From positions 5,456,001-5,520,000 of the forward strand of contig JAQJZZ010000010.1 in the NCBI GenBank assembly GCA_030077755.1: a stretch of 64,000 nt of DNA, given 5' to 3'. Shown one piece after another: positions 46,686 through 60,463 of the stretch. The stretch comes from Filosporella fistucella. Lineage: Eukaryota; Ascomycota; Leotiomycetes; Helotiales. The first letter of the stretch is position 1. Each line of letters starts with the position of its first letter. The notes under the pieces were generated by a model that had not been told where the DNA came from, searched no databases, and worked only from the letters and a program-made list of their open reading frames with translations. The translations under genes were made by a program, and so were the position numbers.

Positions 46686-48358
46686 GATCTTTCGAGGCTG
46701 GATGCGAGTGATATGAATTGTGTTTCGAAGCTTGTACTTTCACTCTGCGCAGCCCGAAGCTGAACACACATGATATCAAGATACCATACGCAAATACAAA
46801 TTGTTCGTATGGAACTACCAAAGGGCTGGAGTAAGGGGTGCTTTCAATGATGTCTGTTGGGGGAGTCGAAGGTAGATGATCAGTTGCTCCGTTGACATTG
46901 GAGACCTCTGGTCAACACACATCGGAGGTCGGTGCGCGGCGAAAGCAGGGGTCCGAGAGATATGCATACACGTGACTTTATGTGAAGTTCGACTTGCAAG
47001 GTAAAGCTAACCATCAATTGATGAGGTGAATTCGAGCCTTGGTTATGCGAATATTGTCGATATGAGTGTTCGCACTATATTGCCTATACCTAGATACTTT
47101 GAATGAGATCTGAAATCACATGCAGAGCTGCAAAAGAATGCCTATGTTGAAGTGTAAAGGGAATGGTCCCGGATCGCAGCCCATTAATTAACTTCGAAGA
47201 AGTGCTTGCTTGCCAAATCTCGGACATATTTCTAATTCTCAAGGATATGATCTACTGCTTTGAGTAGACACTGCCTCAGACTCATATCAAGCAAAAAGTA
47301 CCGTACTTGATCGCATTTACTTACGATATCTCTGCCACAACAAGGCAGTCAGCTTGAAAGAATCCGTCCGGTCCAGACAGAAGAGATTGAACACCACAAA
47401 TGTGCAGGTATTTTTGATTTTACTGTCGAGAGATAGAGCTTCCTTAGCATGAAACAGCAAGTCTGCCTATCGCAGGTAAGTAATCGACTAGCTCTCGGTG
47501 TCGTGTCGATTCCTTTTGCCACCACACAGTCAATCTGGGTGAAGAGAGTTTTCCTTCGAACTCAAGTATTGGAAATTCGCAGGTTCAGCCGCATAATATT
47601 ATACGAAAATCCGTGCCCAGCCCATATCGTCATCGAGATCCATGGGAAGGAGACGAAGAAGCATTTGCGCAGTCTCTTTGAAGTTTCTTCAAACAAAAGC
47701 GGAGACCATTGCCTGGCTATCCTTACCAACAGATTTATCCAGATATTATATACCCGTATCCGTATTAAGGACAATGATATCACAAGATCAAGATCCCCTT
47801 CCCAAGACTCGCTCGTGGGGTCTGTTTGCCTGCAGCCACTTGGATGGAATGATATGAACGTGATATTCCATAAACTCGAGCATAGAAACTGTACGAAGCT
47901 GTGTTACATCTTGTATCTGCAAAGTTTCATTTTCACAATACCCCTTCTACACTGCTACATTTTCGGACAACGATAACAGATTTGCTGCTGTGAAATTGCC
48001 CATGATTGCCCTTGTTTCGCCCCACCCAGTCCGCTAAACTTTACCCCTGCCTAGCCAGCATTTCAGAGTAAGGCTATTGCGCCTCGTGTGGACATTGTCA
48101 TCAAGATTCGAGGGATTCATTAAAATCGACGATCATAACCCTACCTTTCCTGCGAACACCTCATTTCACCAACTAACGAAGCTGAACAACTGGGCGGCAA
48201 CCACCTTCACCTCGTCTTCTCGGCCTTAGACTACGAACAATTGGGAATTGCTTCTACATCCAACAAATCTACTTCTGTCGGACGACGAGCAAAGGGGCGA
48301 GGGCACCCCGCCATCCCGTTCAACGACGACAAAACCTCGATAAACAAACGAAGAAGAG
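46686..48358. other. Divergent promoter region
   Basis: This lies between the minus-strand F-box-like gene and the plus-strand Munc13-like gene, so it should hold both promoters. A plus-strand open frame of 175 codons (47449-47976) lacks motifs and overlaps minus-strand frames; I do not call it a gene. The last 300 bases are a C/A-rich leader of the Munc13-like gene. Confidence 0.55.
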
Positions 48359-51300
48359 ATGTCGTCCGCATCAGCTCGATCACGGCCGAATAGGCGTCTG
48401 AATAGCGTTCAGGGCACTGATCGCTTATCTCGAAATGCCTCCCGAGTTCGTGCGAAGGTCATCAGCTACAATGATGCATATACGTTTGCTCTTAGGGTAG
48501 CATATCTCCACCACCTGTTGCAGCCAAAACAGAAGAGAAAGCAGTGGATTGCGGCACCCAAAGCTCCGAAGACGAGGAAGACTGTTATGATCGGTGACTT
48601 GGTACAAGAATTCTCTGGAATAAAAGACACCAAAAGCGCTAAATTCCCCCATGGATTTATGTCGCCGCTCGAAAAGCGCTTACAAGGAGTTTTGATGGGT
48701 ACAGAGAAGCTTCCCGGATACAACGATGCAGCCGTCAAACGAACCTTTGCAGAGGCCTACACAGCCTTTACCGAGACAGGATTTCGAAGGCGTATGGACA
48801 AGGAGCGACGGGTCGAGGATCTTGTTCTCATTTTCTACTCGAATGCGACAAAAGCATTGCAAAAGGGAAAAGGCCCAGATGACGATTCGTGGAAACCACT
48901 TGTTGACAGGCACGTTGCACTATTCGTTCGCCTGATCAGCAACACATTAAAAGACCATGGAAACGACAGAGATAGGCCAGAACTTATGAGTCGATTAGCT
49001 ACACTGGAAAGCAAGCTACTCACGAATGATCAGGATTTGTACGCGGAAACTGTCGATGGGCCGGGCGGCACTACCATCGAGGTTGTAGTGCCTCTAAGTA
49101 AAGATGTGAAAGATATGCCAATGGTTTTGACCGTAGCTAGGATATTCGGGCTGGCAAACTCCCAAGTACAATCTGATATCGAAGCAAACAAAAAGCTATG
49201 GACGGAAGAAGCTGCACTTGGCGATCTCAAAGCATACCAGCATTGCCTCAACGCCAACACCAAACGCACGTTGAGGAGTGATGATTTTGACTTAGAGGAA
49301 GGCTATTTAGCATGGAAGAAAGCCGAAGGGCCTGATTTATCCCAAATGATGGCTGAAATCCTTCAAGCGAGGCCAGAGCTTGTGAAGTCATCTTCAGGGT
49401 CAAATAAACCATTGCCACCTATTCACGGTTCTTCCTCTTCTCCCACATTAGAAGATCAAGCGTACTCGGATCTGGCAAGATCGATTGCAAGCCCAGTTGA
49501 CTCGAATGCTAATCCATATGCTTTCGACCAACCTGTTGATATGAGTTCCCTGTCCCTTGATGATGACTCCCCAGGGCGATTGTTTCTCGAGGAGTCAACC
49601 TACACTTTTATCCCGTCAGACCCACGGGCATTTTATAAGTCAATCCTTTCTCATGCAATGACTTTCGATCAATTGCATGCTCCTCAAGCCGGAGATGCAC
49701 AAGCTTCGTCGCCACTGATATCGAAGGCTTCCACAGAACTTATGACAGAAATCTGCGTCCGTTGGCGAATTCCACAATTTTCAAGGCTGGTATTGTTCCT
49801 AGATGTTGCTGCGCAGAAATTTCTGGATCAAGAAATCGGCCTCGATGAGCTTGATGCAGCATTTGAATATGTCAAAAACCCACCCATGGAGAATAAACGC
49901 TGCGCGATCAATTCTCTTGCCACGAGTCTGGCTTCCCTCGACTCCAGTTTCTGGACAATTCACGACTTCGCACTTTATCGCCAAATACTTTCCAGTCTCA
50001 ACGATGGTCTCTTGCGCGACCTCTATGATTTGCTTCAGCACTGCTACGAAGCTAAACAGGTATCTCCTGGGCCAGTTTTAACTGTGCTAGAGAGCCATAT
50101 TCATAATGATCCTTCATTTTCCCTTGGTCCCAAGGAGCTTGCTACCTTTAAAGAGCAACTGGCGATTGGTCTTCGAGCCAAGGCAGACTCTGTGTATCGC
50201 GGCTATTTGGAAGCTGAGGTGCCTCAAAATCAAGAAGAATGGCAGTTCTACCACGTTGTCCAACTGGGTAAAGCTGTAGTGAAACTGTGTGCCCGCATTG
50301 AGAAAAGATACAGAAAGAACCCAGAGATCATGGGTGTCAATCCACGAACCATTCTTGTGGAAGCCATGCTACCTAGTTTTGAGGGCGACGCGAAAGATCT
50401 GATTCAGCGGATTCTCCATGTAGCCCATACCAATAATTCCGAGGTTGATTTGCAAGACGGGTTCGACCTATATAAAGAGCTTAAAGATATTCGGCAGATA
50501 CACCAAGCTGCTCTACCAAACCGACCTTTTGCGTTCAAGATCGAAGAACTCCTGGCAGGCTTTGTGTGGCGTTGGATCCGGGTTGCAGACACCAAAATGA
50601 TCGAACTAGTTGATCAGGCCATTAAACAGGATCAATTTCAAGTTCGGTCGCATAATCCAGAATTGCCTGCTACCGATGACGAACGTCACAGCGTATCTAT
50701 CATTGACATATTCCGCCTTTTCAATCAAACAGCTGAGCAGATCTTCGATCTTGCATGGGATGACGATCTTCAATATGCCTTGTTCTTGACAGCATTGTCT
50801 AAGTCATTCGGCATTGGCCTCGCCAGATATTGTGAAGTCATAGAGCAAAGGTTCAGTAAAGAAATGGACCGTCTGACTCCGGCTCAGGAGGCAGCAGCCA
50901 ATCAAACTAAGCAAGAAAAATGGATGCAACTGGCAAAAGATGCCTGGAACAACAAGGAGAAGATCGAGCCATTCCAGTTCTATCCAGAGGTAAATCCTAA
51001 CCTCGTCGAATATTCTCGGTGCTGACATGATTATGTAGTCTTTCGTAAAGTTGAATAATATTGAATATGCCATTCAGCAGCTAGATGTCCTAGAACGGCT
51101 CATTGGCGTCGATGATCTAGCTGAGGTCGTATCAAAGAAATCTCCCTCAGTCAAGGCAAAGAAGCCTACAAAGCATGTCTTCACCATAAAAATCGTCGAA
51201 GCCGAGGACCTAAAAGCATGCGACCCTAACGGAACGAGTGATCCATATGTTGTTCTTGGTGATGAGTATCAGAAGCGACTCGCAAAAACGAGAGTGATAA

Positions 51301-52557
51301 TGAGAAATTTGAATCCTCGTTGGGACGAGTCTGTTGATATATCAGTTCAAGGACCAATCAATATCATTGCCACTGTATGGGATTGGGATACATTTGGTGA
51401 TCATGATTTTGTTGGCAGGACTTCACTGAAGCTAGATCCCGCTCACTTCAGTGACTACATGCCTCGTGAGTATTGGTTGAACCTGGATACTCAGGGTCGT
51501 TTATTGCTGCGAGTGAGTATGGAAGGGGAGAGAGATGACATCCAATTCTACTTTGGTAAAGCATTCCGATTGCTGAAGAGAACTGAGCGGGACATGACAC
51601 GAAAGATTACAGATAAGGTATGGTTCAATCGAACGAGAGTAATATTGTTCTGCAGCTAATTCCGAATAGCTTTCGCAATACATTAATGCCTCTCTGTCGA
51701 CAGAAGCATTGCGCCATTTACTCTCTCGTGGCGGGCTCTCTGTTGCAAGAGTGACTAGCCTCTGGAATAATCGTCAATCCGTCATGCCTGCATTGACGCC
51801 AATGGACGTCGAAAATGCTCTCAAGCCTCTCTTCGCATATTTCGACGAGAATTTTGCCATAATGAAGCAAACACTCACGGACGCTTCTATGGTCATGGTT
51901 ATGACTCGGCTCTGGAAGGAGGTCCTGTTAGCTCTCGAAGGCTTACTAGTTCCTCCTCTTTCAGACAAACCTTCCAACCAGCGACCACTGACTCAGCAAG
52001 AGATGGACATCGTTTTCAAATGGCTAGACCTCCTCTATGCTTTTTTCCATGCTCGAGATGACGAGACTGGCGAGGTGATGGGAGTGCCTGCAGATGTTCT
52101 GAAATCGCCGAAGTACCACGAATTGGCGTCGCTCAACTTCTTCTACTTTGATACAACTGATAATCTTATTCGAACATCAGAACGTATGGCCACTGCATCT
52201 GCTCAACGTGCAAATAATCAACGCAACCGCCTCTCTGCGCCAGCAACTCTCGGGGCATCCTTTGGAGGCTTGCTGGGAACCACTTCAATCCGAAGGTCAA
52301 AGAGTATCATGCTGAGCAGAAACTTGGGAACTATGAGGAAAGCAAAAGAAGAAAAGAGGAAGGAAGCTCAAGCAGATCCAAGTGACGACATGATATTAAG
52401 GATATTGAGAATGAGACCTGAAGCTGCAACATATCTCACCAATAGAAGTCGGCAGAAAGAGCGTCTAGCAGCTTCTCGAGCCGCAGAGATGATAGTAAGG
52501 CAGAGCCTTGCGGCTGGTGGACCCAAATTTGGCGCGAATAATCTTCCTAGGCGATGA
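48359..52557 (+). CDS. Munc13/UNC-13-like protein with C2 domain
   Basis: Probable vesicle-priming or tethering factor acting at the plasma membrane in exocytosis, as for fission yeast Ync13/Git1-type proteins (inference). Exons 48359-50989, 51039-51617 and 51670-52557 give 1365 residues. Residues about 770-860 (ending FGIGLARYCEVIEQRFSKEM) match the first Munc13 homology region (MHD1). A C2 domain spans about 923-1025, with acidic calcium ligands in CDPNGTSDPYVVLG and WDWDTFGDHDFVG. The third exon opens SQYINASLSTEALRHLL and continues with RLWKEVLLALEGLLVPPLSD, a second homology region (MHD2). The C2 domain sits between the two homology regions, as in fungal members. The C-terminus is basic and Arg-rich. 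No lesion seen. Confidence 0.87.
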
Positions 52558-55500
52558 GCTGGGATTGAGATGGGAGTCCTTTTGCATTATCGGGGCGTTT
52601 GGAAAGGACGCATATAATGAGTACTGTTCGATAATGCGGCGGGCGTTGGAAGAGATACCATATTGCGTTATAGTTAATTACTGTTTCTACCACACAATGA
52701 AACACAAGAATCAAATGGTATCTCGAGTTACTACATGCCATTTGTACCATTGTTTGTACTTCAAGTTCTTTAGAGTTTGTGGTCCAGCCTTTCCTTCAGT
52801 GTTAGAAATCTACACCCTCGATATACTTACTATATTATTATAATCCTTATTCCTTACAACAACTCCAGCGTGAACTGAAATGCAAATTTATCTTGACTTG
52901 GCGAAACATGATCCAGTTTCCATAGAGTAAATTGAGGTAGTATTCGGGTACTAAGGTATATTCTGAGTATAAGTATACGCATCTATTGCTAAATATCACT
53001 TTCATTCACTTCGAAAATTTACTTTAAGAACTGCTTTACCTCTCTACTCACCTCCATGTAAAGCATGACTTACCACACTCTTCTTAAGTATCAAAATATC
53101 ACACAAAACTCATAATTTTCTACCACTCTTATCCCAGTAAAATCTTGTACCCCACACCTCCACGCCGTACCACCTCGCGAAATCATACATCCAGAGTAAG
53201 GGACTAATAATCGTCTCGTGAACAAATTTGGGTATTTCGCTGGGAGGGTGATTCGTGCATGGGCTAGTGTGAGGTTGTGACTTGATGGTTAACCTATAGG
53301 TTTTCAGGGCGAGATTTGGATGCAGAGAGAGCCTGGGCGGCTTGATGGTGGATGCTGGATGAGGAGGGTGATTGTGAGGCGGTGGAGGATGAGGAGGGGT
53401 TGGATTTGGCGGGGTTATGGGTTGATGGTTTGTGCGTTATTATAGGTATATCGTCACCATTTTTTTTTTTTTTTCGCTGTAGGAAACCTTGAAATATAAC
53501 TATTTACCATTCTCGCCATTCACAATTTCTATATCAAAATCACAATAGCCTCAAACCATCGGCTTCCCTTTCCCACCCCTCCCCTCCCTAAGAAAAGCCA
53601 CGCCCGATTTTCCACTCCTAGAAGCAGCCTAGGAAAAGCGTGCAGCGGCACTCCACAATAAATTGAACGGCAAGCCATCGACTCAACACCGCCGAAAGAG
53701 CTTTGTGGAGAAGGTCCCACTTAGAAGAGGATCGCTTGAGGCTAAGTATGCTGAGCAGCGGTGGGAATTCGTATTGGACCCTGGGTTTCTTGATAGGAAG
53801 ATGGAGGCGCAGGAAGGGAGCCTTACCTTACTCGTTAGGTGTATGGGAGATTTGACAGCCGTACATACTTCAAAGATGATGGGTTGGACTGGAAAGGATG
53901 GTTTGGACCTGTATATCTCTCTTGAACACAAGATAAGATCTGAAACGAGGGAGATGAGACGGAATGAAGATCCGATGACATCATATATCTACGGGTGCGA
54001 AAAGGGGATTTCGCCGTTCTCTGTTTCTCCCTTTCTCCTGGTTGAATCTTCCAAATTCTTAAAATATAGGGGCCGCATACTCTCGCGCCATCTCAGGCGA
54101 AGCTCAGCCTTCAATCTTTGACTGGAGTCTAAGGACCCGAGTCTGCATGTGCCTTTGACGATCTAATCTTCTTTTATCGCTCGCTCAAGGAGATCTCTTG
54201 CTGTGTGTAGAAGGGGATCTGCTTTTCGTTTATCTGGGGTGTTTCAGGGTTGTGAGGGTAAGGGATGGGATTTTTATCTATCGGGTGATCTGTGAGATAG
54301 GATGGAATTGAGTCTTTGCTCTTGGGAGGAGTGGCGGTGGTACGGTAGCATTGGTATGTAACTACGGAGGTATGTATCAGAGTGACTGAGACCGGTAGAT
54401 CTGTGGGGAACAGTCGAGGTGGTTTGTTAGTCATTTATCAGGAAATATAGTACTAAATACGGCATTTTTGGAGGGACATCAAAGTTTACTGAAAAAGCCG
54501 TTGTCTTGAGGATAGCTCGCCTTAATTGGTATTACATTGGGATATTCCGCCCAATTCAAGGGCAAGCCTCCCTTTTTCTTCTCTGCTTCTTCTCATGCCA
54601 ACCAATTGTATCAGCCCACGCATCTGAAGTCTACTTGCAAAAGAATGAAGCTTGTCTGGACGTAGAAGAACTTTGTTTATGGATTACCCTGGTCTCTCGA
54701 TATTATTGTACAGTAACTATATACAGTGTAATTTGCTGTAACTTATTGGGCATGGTTAGTTCTATTCACGCCCTCTCCAGAGTCATGATTGGCAGGGGAG
54801 TAAGACATGCGGTGAAAATGGACGGTTATCTTTGTCACCGTGTCGAACCTTGCTCTCTTGCCTGCCCCTTCATGCATCCTTTGCGCCACGTCGTCAGCGC
54901 CGTTCCTCTTTATTTTCCCATCCGCCAGAAACCTTGGACGCCCGTGACTGCGTCCCGCATTTGCATTTACATGGGGAAGTGCAATTGGGTGTAATTGGGA
55001 AGGAATCAGGGCAGCTGTGTTGTTGCAGCTGCTGGTGATCTTGGTGACCTATCAGAAATATATGCAAAGTATGGAGTATGTGTGATGTCGAGGGTTTCTA
55101 TCCTGTCCCTCTGTTGGTTGCGTTGCACAAAAGCTCGGGCGGGCTTGGACGACGGAGACGGGCTTGACGGGGACGGGGGCAACCTCCTTTAGCTTTTTCG
55201 CGCTCACACTGCTCATTGCTCAGGCTCTTCCTTACTGCACCTCACTACTCTCCACTACACTACCTTACTCACTCACTTCAAGGCACTCTCCTTGTTCATT
55301 GATCTGGATGCCAACGCCAACGCCAACGACTCTTCCGTACGCCAACGTTGGCGCCCAATCGTTGCCTTCGCTCTGTGCTATGCTACCTATTCCCTGTTGA
55401 GCTCTTCCGTCAACCACCACCCACCTACTACAACGAACGCTCTAAGCCTCTAACAGTCCGAAACCCACCAAATTCTTTCTCGAGTCTCCACCTTATTCGA

Positions 55501-56163
55501 CCGGCTTTTCACACCCTTCCAGCGTTAAGCCCCATTGCGTCAAGTGTGCCATCAGCCATCGTATCCCAAACCGCATTTCCAAAGACGGTCAAGACTCTAT
55601 AATCTACTACTGTTGTGGTATCTGCGAGGAAGGGAGTTCATGTACACTCCTGAACCAAACTTCGACACATCTACAACTTCAAGGCGAGGCTATCAAAAGC
55701 AACATCTAGACGGCCAGACGACATTCCTTTACTTCTGAATCATCCGCCAGACTGCCAGCCACAGAATCTGTGGACCCCTCGCAGGCTCCTTCCCTCTCTC
55801 GGAATTCGGCAACTCCTCAGCTTTGATAATATTAGCTGGAACGAGAGATTCCGGAGCACCTTGAATCAGTCCTCGATTTGAGGATTGTAAGTTTCGTTGA
55901 CCTTTTGCGTCTTCGTAGGTACGTTGCGCCTTTACCACGCCTTCATCTTTACCCTCCTATTCACGTATGCGAACCCCCACCGAGCGATCGCCTGCAGGAA
56001 GCCGTCCGTGGTAAGATTACTTTCTAATACTTTACAGTCAACCACAAATTGGACAACCCAGTCTTTACACAGTTCCGAAAAGTCCTGTTCACTTCATGCC
56101 TGTTCAATAGGCGGCGACTACCACCTACTTTCAGCGCAGCTTAGCTGCCGACAAAACTCAAAA
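52558..56163. other. Intergenic region and histidine-kinase leader
   Basis: No convincing gene between the Munc13-like gene and the histidine kinase. A T15 tract lies at 53460-53474. A 152-codon open frame at 53663-54121 has no motif. From about 55.2 to 56.16 kb the plus strand is pyrimidine-rich with many short open frames, consistent with a long 5' leader. The frame upstream of the kinase start is open back to about 55.9 kb without a family match. Confidence 0.55.
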
Positions 56164-59100
56164 ATGATGGACGAATCGACCATTACAGCGACAACCGCTC
56201 TCCTCCAATCTTTGGGCCAAAATGGCAACATACCCCCTCAGATGCCGGTTCAAATCAACGGAGGAATTAGACTTCCTGGTGCTGATACCCCCGCCAAAAC
56301 CGCTCTTGAAAACGAAATTGCAGCTTTGGTGGCCCGAGTACAAATGTTAGAGGCAAAAGCGATGACAGTTAACCACCATGCACTGCCCGATACTCCAAAT
56401 GAGACTGGAGCTCCTTCTGCTTTCGCCGATGTCCTCACTGGCGGCCAAAGTCGATCCCCGGTCAAGAACTCCGCCATGAGACAACAATATATTAACTCGA
56501 GAGATTTTTCTAGCGGTGAAAGACCCCAGAAACTCCAAAAAGTCAGCAACGATGAACTTATTACATCTCTACAACAAGAGATTGTCGACCAGGCAGAACA
56601 GATCAAGAACGGGAAGTTGGCACAAACTGCTATTGAGGCTCGTATGGAGGAACAGGCACAACAGCAACAACGTCTCATCAACCAATTTGAAGTTAGACGG
56701 GTTGCGTCGCTCGAGCGAGAACTCAAGAAGCATCAACAAGCCAATGAGGCTTTCCAAAAGGCTCTAAGAGAGATTGGAGAGATTATTACTGCTGTAGCTC
56801 GAGGAGATTTGAGTAAGAAGGTTCAGATCCATTCGGTGGAGATGGACCCAGAAATTACTACATTCAAGAGGGCAAGTAAAAATCTTTGGATTGAATTGAT
56901 CTGAAATGTCTGACTGGATTTATAGGTTATCAACACTATGATGGACCAACTTCAAATATTCTCCAGTGAGGTTTCTCGAGTCGCAAGAGAGGTCGGGACA
57001 GAGGGTATACTTGGAGGCCAAGCGCAGATTTCTGGTGTCGACGGAACATGGAAGGAACTAACAGACAATGGTATGTCGATTTGCCCTACTGTGCTACGTT
57101 CATCCTATCTGCGCCCAGAATAAACGGAACTTTGAGCTCTTGCTAATATGACTTAGTCAATGTTATGGCCCAAAATCTGACCGATCAAGTACGAGAAATC
57201 GCATCAGTCACTACTGCAGTAGCCCACGGAGATTTGACGCAGAAGATCGAGAGACCTGCTCAGGGCGAAATTCTACAACTCCAACAAACAATCAATACCA
57301 TGGTGGATCAGCTCAGAACTTTCGCAGCTGAAGTCACTCGAGTCGCCAGAGATGTCGGAACTGAGGGTATTCTTGGAGGGCAAGCAGAAATTGAGGGTGT
57401 CAAGGGCATGTGGAATACTTTGACTGTCAACGTGAACGCCATGGCCAACAATCTCACAACTCAAGTACGAGATATTGCAATGGTCACTACAGCTGTAGCA
57501 AAGGGGGATCTCACACAAAAAGTCAAGGCTGAGTGTAAAGGAGAAATTATGCAACTTAAAGAAACGATCAATTCCATGGTGGACCAGCTACAACAATTCG
57601 CCCGAGAAGTCACCAAAATTGCTAGAGAAGTCGGAACAGAAGGCAAACTAGGCGGTCAAGCTACAGTGCATGATGTTGAGGGTACTTGGAGAGATCTCAC
57701 TGAAAACGTGAACGGTATGGCCATGAATTTGACCACGCAAGTACGAGAAATTGCCAAAGTCACTACTGCTGTAGCCAAGGGTGATTTGACAAAGAAAATC
57801 GGCGTCGAGGTACAAGGAGAAATTGCATCTCTCAAGGACACTATCAATACTATGGTTGACAGACTCGGCACTTTTGCGTTTGAAGTGAGCAAAGTGGCTA
57901 GAGAGGTTGGAACGGATGGTACCTTAGGTGGACAAGCCCAGGTCGATAACGTGGAAGGAAAATGGAAAGACCTCACGGAGAACGTGAACACTATGGCTAG
58001 CAACTTGACCTCTCAGGTCCGAGGAATATCCACAGTCACTCAAGCCATCGCAAATGGTGATATGAGCCAGAAGATCGAGGTTGAAGCTGCTGGAGAAATC
58101 CTGGTTCTAAAGGAGACAATCAACAACATGGTTGACCGATTGAGTATTTTCTCAAACGAGGTTCAGCGCGTCGCTAAGGACGTAGGTGTTGACGGAAAGA
58201 TGGGTGGACAAGCCGATGTCGCTGGTATTGGTGGACGATGGAAAGAGATCACAACTGGTAAGCGATGAATTTATAACCTTTAATTTCACGTGGCTAACAT
58301 CCAATGACTAGATGTTAACACGATGGCCATGAACCTGACGGCTCAAGTTCGTGCCTTTGGCGATATCACGAACGCTGCTACTGATGGAGATTTCACAAAG
58401 CTTATTACAGTCGAAGCATCCGGTGAAATGGATGAATTGAAGCGAAAGATCAATCAAATGGTATTCAATCTGAGAGATTCGATTCAACGAAATACTGCTG
58501 CAAGAGAGGCTGCAGAATTTGCCAACAGGACTAAGTCGGAGTTTTTGGCTAATATGTCCCATGAAATCAGAACTCCTATGAGTAAGTTCAATAATTTTTA
58601 CTTCCTAGCAGCCTTCGATCTGCTGTCCTTATAAATTAAAATCCTGTACTAACTGCTTTATAGACGGAATTATCGGAATGACCCAGCTCACGCTTGACAC
58701 AGATCTGACGCAATACCAACGTGAAATGCTGAACATTGTTCACAACCTGGCTAACAGCCTCTTGACAATTATTGATGATATCCTTGATTTGTCAAAGATC
58801 GAGGCCAATCGAATGGTCATGGAAGAGATTCCTTATACTCTTCGGGGGACTGTATTCAATGCTCTGAAGACCCTGGCAGTAAAAGCAAACGAGAAATTCC
58901 TGGACCTTACATATCGAGTGGATAGTTCAGTACCTGATCACGTTGTTGGAGATTCGTTCCGTCTTCGTCAAGTCATCCTTAATTTGGTCGGCAATGCGAT
59001 CAAGTTTACTGAGCACGGAGAGGTGTCTTTGACAATCAGAAAAGCGGAACAAGATCAATGTGCGCCGAATGAATACGCTATCGAGTTCTCGGTCTCGGAT

Positions 59101-60463
59101 ACTGGTATCGGTATTCAGGCTGATAAACTTGATCTCATATTCGACACATTCCAGCAAGCTGATGGGTCTATGACTCGAAAATTCGGTGGTACTGGTCTTG
59201 GACTATCTATTTCAAAGAGATTGGTCAACTTGATGAGAGGAGATGTTTGGGTAAAGAGTCATTATGGTAAAGGAAGTACCTTCTACTTTACTTGCACAGT
59301 TCGTCTAGCCACTTCTGATATCAGCTTCATCGAGAAGCAACTCAAACCATATCAAGCACATAACGTTCTCTTCATCGACAAAGGACAAACTGGTCACGGC
59401 AAGGAGATTGTTACTATGTTGAGACAAATCGGACTTGTACCCGTGGTCGTGGACTCCGAGAAGCATATCAACATCTCGGGAGGTGGGCCTAAGGTTTCAT
59501 CTTACGATGTTATCATTGTTGATTCCATCGAGACTGCTCGCCGACTGCGATCGATTGACGAGTTCAAATACATTCCTATCGTCTTACTCGCTCCAGTTGT
59601 TCATGTCAGTCTCAAATCCGCTTTGGATCTTGGTATCACTTCTTACATGACAACTCCTTGTCTGACCATTGATCTTGGAAATGGCATGATTCCCGCATTG
59701 GAAAATCGGGCGGCACCATCTTTGGCAGACAATACCAAGTCATTCGACATACTGCTGGCGGAAGACAACATCGTCAACCAACGTTTGGCTGTGAAGATCT
59801 TGGAAAAGTATCATCACGTTGTCACTGTCGTGGGCAACGGTCAAGAGGCTCTTGATGCTATCAAGGAGAAGAGATACGATGTCATCTTGATGGATGTGCA
59901 GATGCCAATCATGGTATGTAATCCCGACTAACTCATACTTTGTGAATGCTAACATATCTAGGGTGGATTTGAAGCTACTGCCAAGATCAGAGAATATGAG
60001 AGAAGTTTGGGTACGCAAAGAACACCAATCATCGCTCTTACTGCACACGCTATGCTGGGAGATCGTGAAAAATGTATCCAGGCGCAGATGGACGAGTATC
60101 TGTCGAAACCTCTTAAGCAGAATCATCTGATTCAAACGATCTTGAAGTGTGCAACACTCGGTGGAGCTTTGCTAGAAAAGGGCCGGGATGTGCGGACTTC
60201 TGCGAAGGATGAATCTCCATCTGCTGCCATCACAACTGGAAACAAGACTACTCCAAAAGCTGGCGAGTCCCACCTTCGTCCACCTCTTGAGCCTCGGCCA
60301 TATACAACTACAGGCCCTATATCACATGGAAGCTTAGAAAGTCCTGCCATCGTGACTGCCGACTCTGAGGATCCATTAGCTCGGGTAAGTCGTACAGGAA
60401 CAATATCAGAGGATCCACTCTAATATTTTATCCCAGTTACTCATGCGAGCACATAGTAGCTAA
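56164..60463 (+). CDS. OS1: Group III hybrid histidine kinase (Nik1/Os-1/BcOS1 type)
   Basis: Cytoplasmic osmosensor kinase that feeds a phosphorelay into the HOG-type MAP kinase cascade; in related fungi it governs sensitivity to dicarboximide, phenylpyrrole and aromatic hydrocarbon fungicides. Seven exons (56164-56871, 56926-57070, 57157-58257, 58312-58581, 58664-59913, 59962-60384, 60437-60463) give 1307 residues; BcOS1 is about 1315 (from memory). Order: N-terminal region with coiled-coil (LEREL, residues ~150-190), five full HAMP repeats of about 92 residues plus a sixth partial, dimerisation/H-box [13 protein letters not shown] with phospho-His 735, ATPase with N-box [14 protein letters not shown] and GGTGLGLSI, and receiver domain with phospho-Asp 1152 (MDVQMP). 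The first intron uses a GC donor. Residue 367, at the BcOS1 369 position, is Lys. The last exon has only nine codons. Confidence 0.95.
56872..56925 (+). other. GC-AG intron in histidine kinase gene
   Basis: The junction AGG|GCAAGT ... TATAG|GTTATC is required to join FKR to VINTMMDQL, which is invariant in the first HAMP repeat. No GT donor nearby keeps the frame. The 54-base length and the CTGAC branch-like site match the other introns. Confidence 0.85.

Noticed and set aside
47449..47976. 175-codon plus-strand open frame between the F-box-like and Munc13-like genes
   Set aside because: No recognisable domain, composition like random translation, and it sits in a divergent promoter region.
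53663..54121. 152-codon plus-strand open frame
   Set aside because: No motif, no partner exon, and overlapping minus-strand frames of similar quality.
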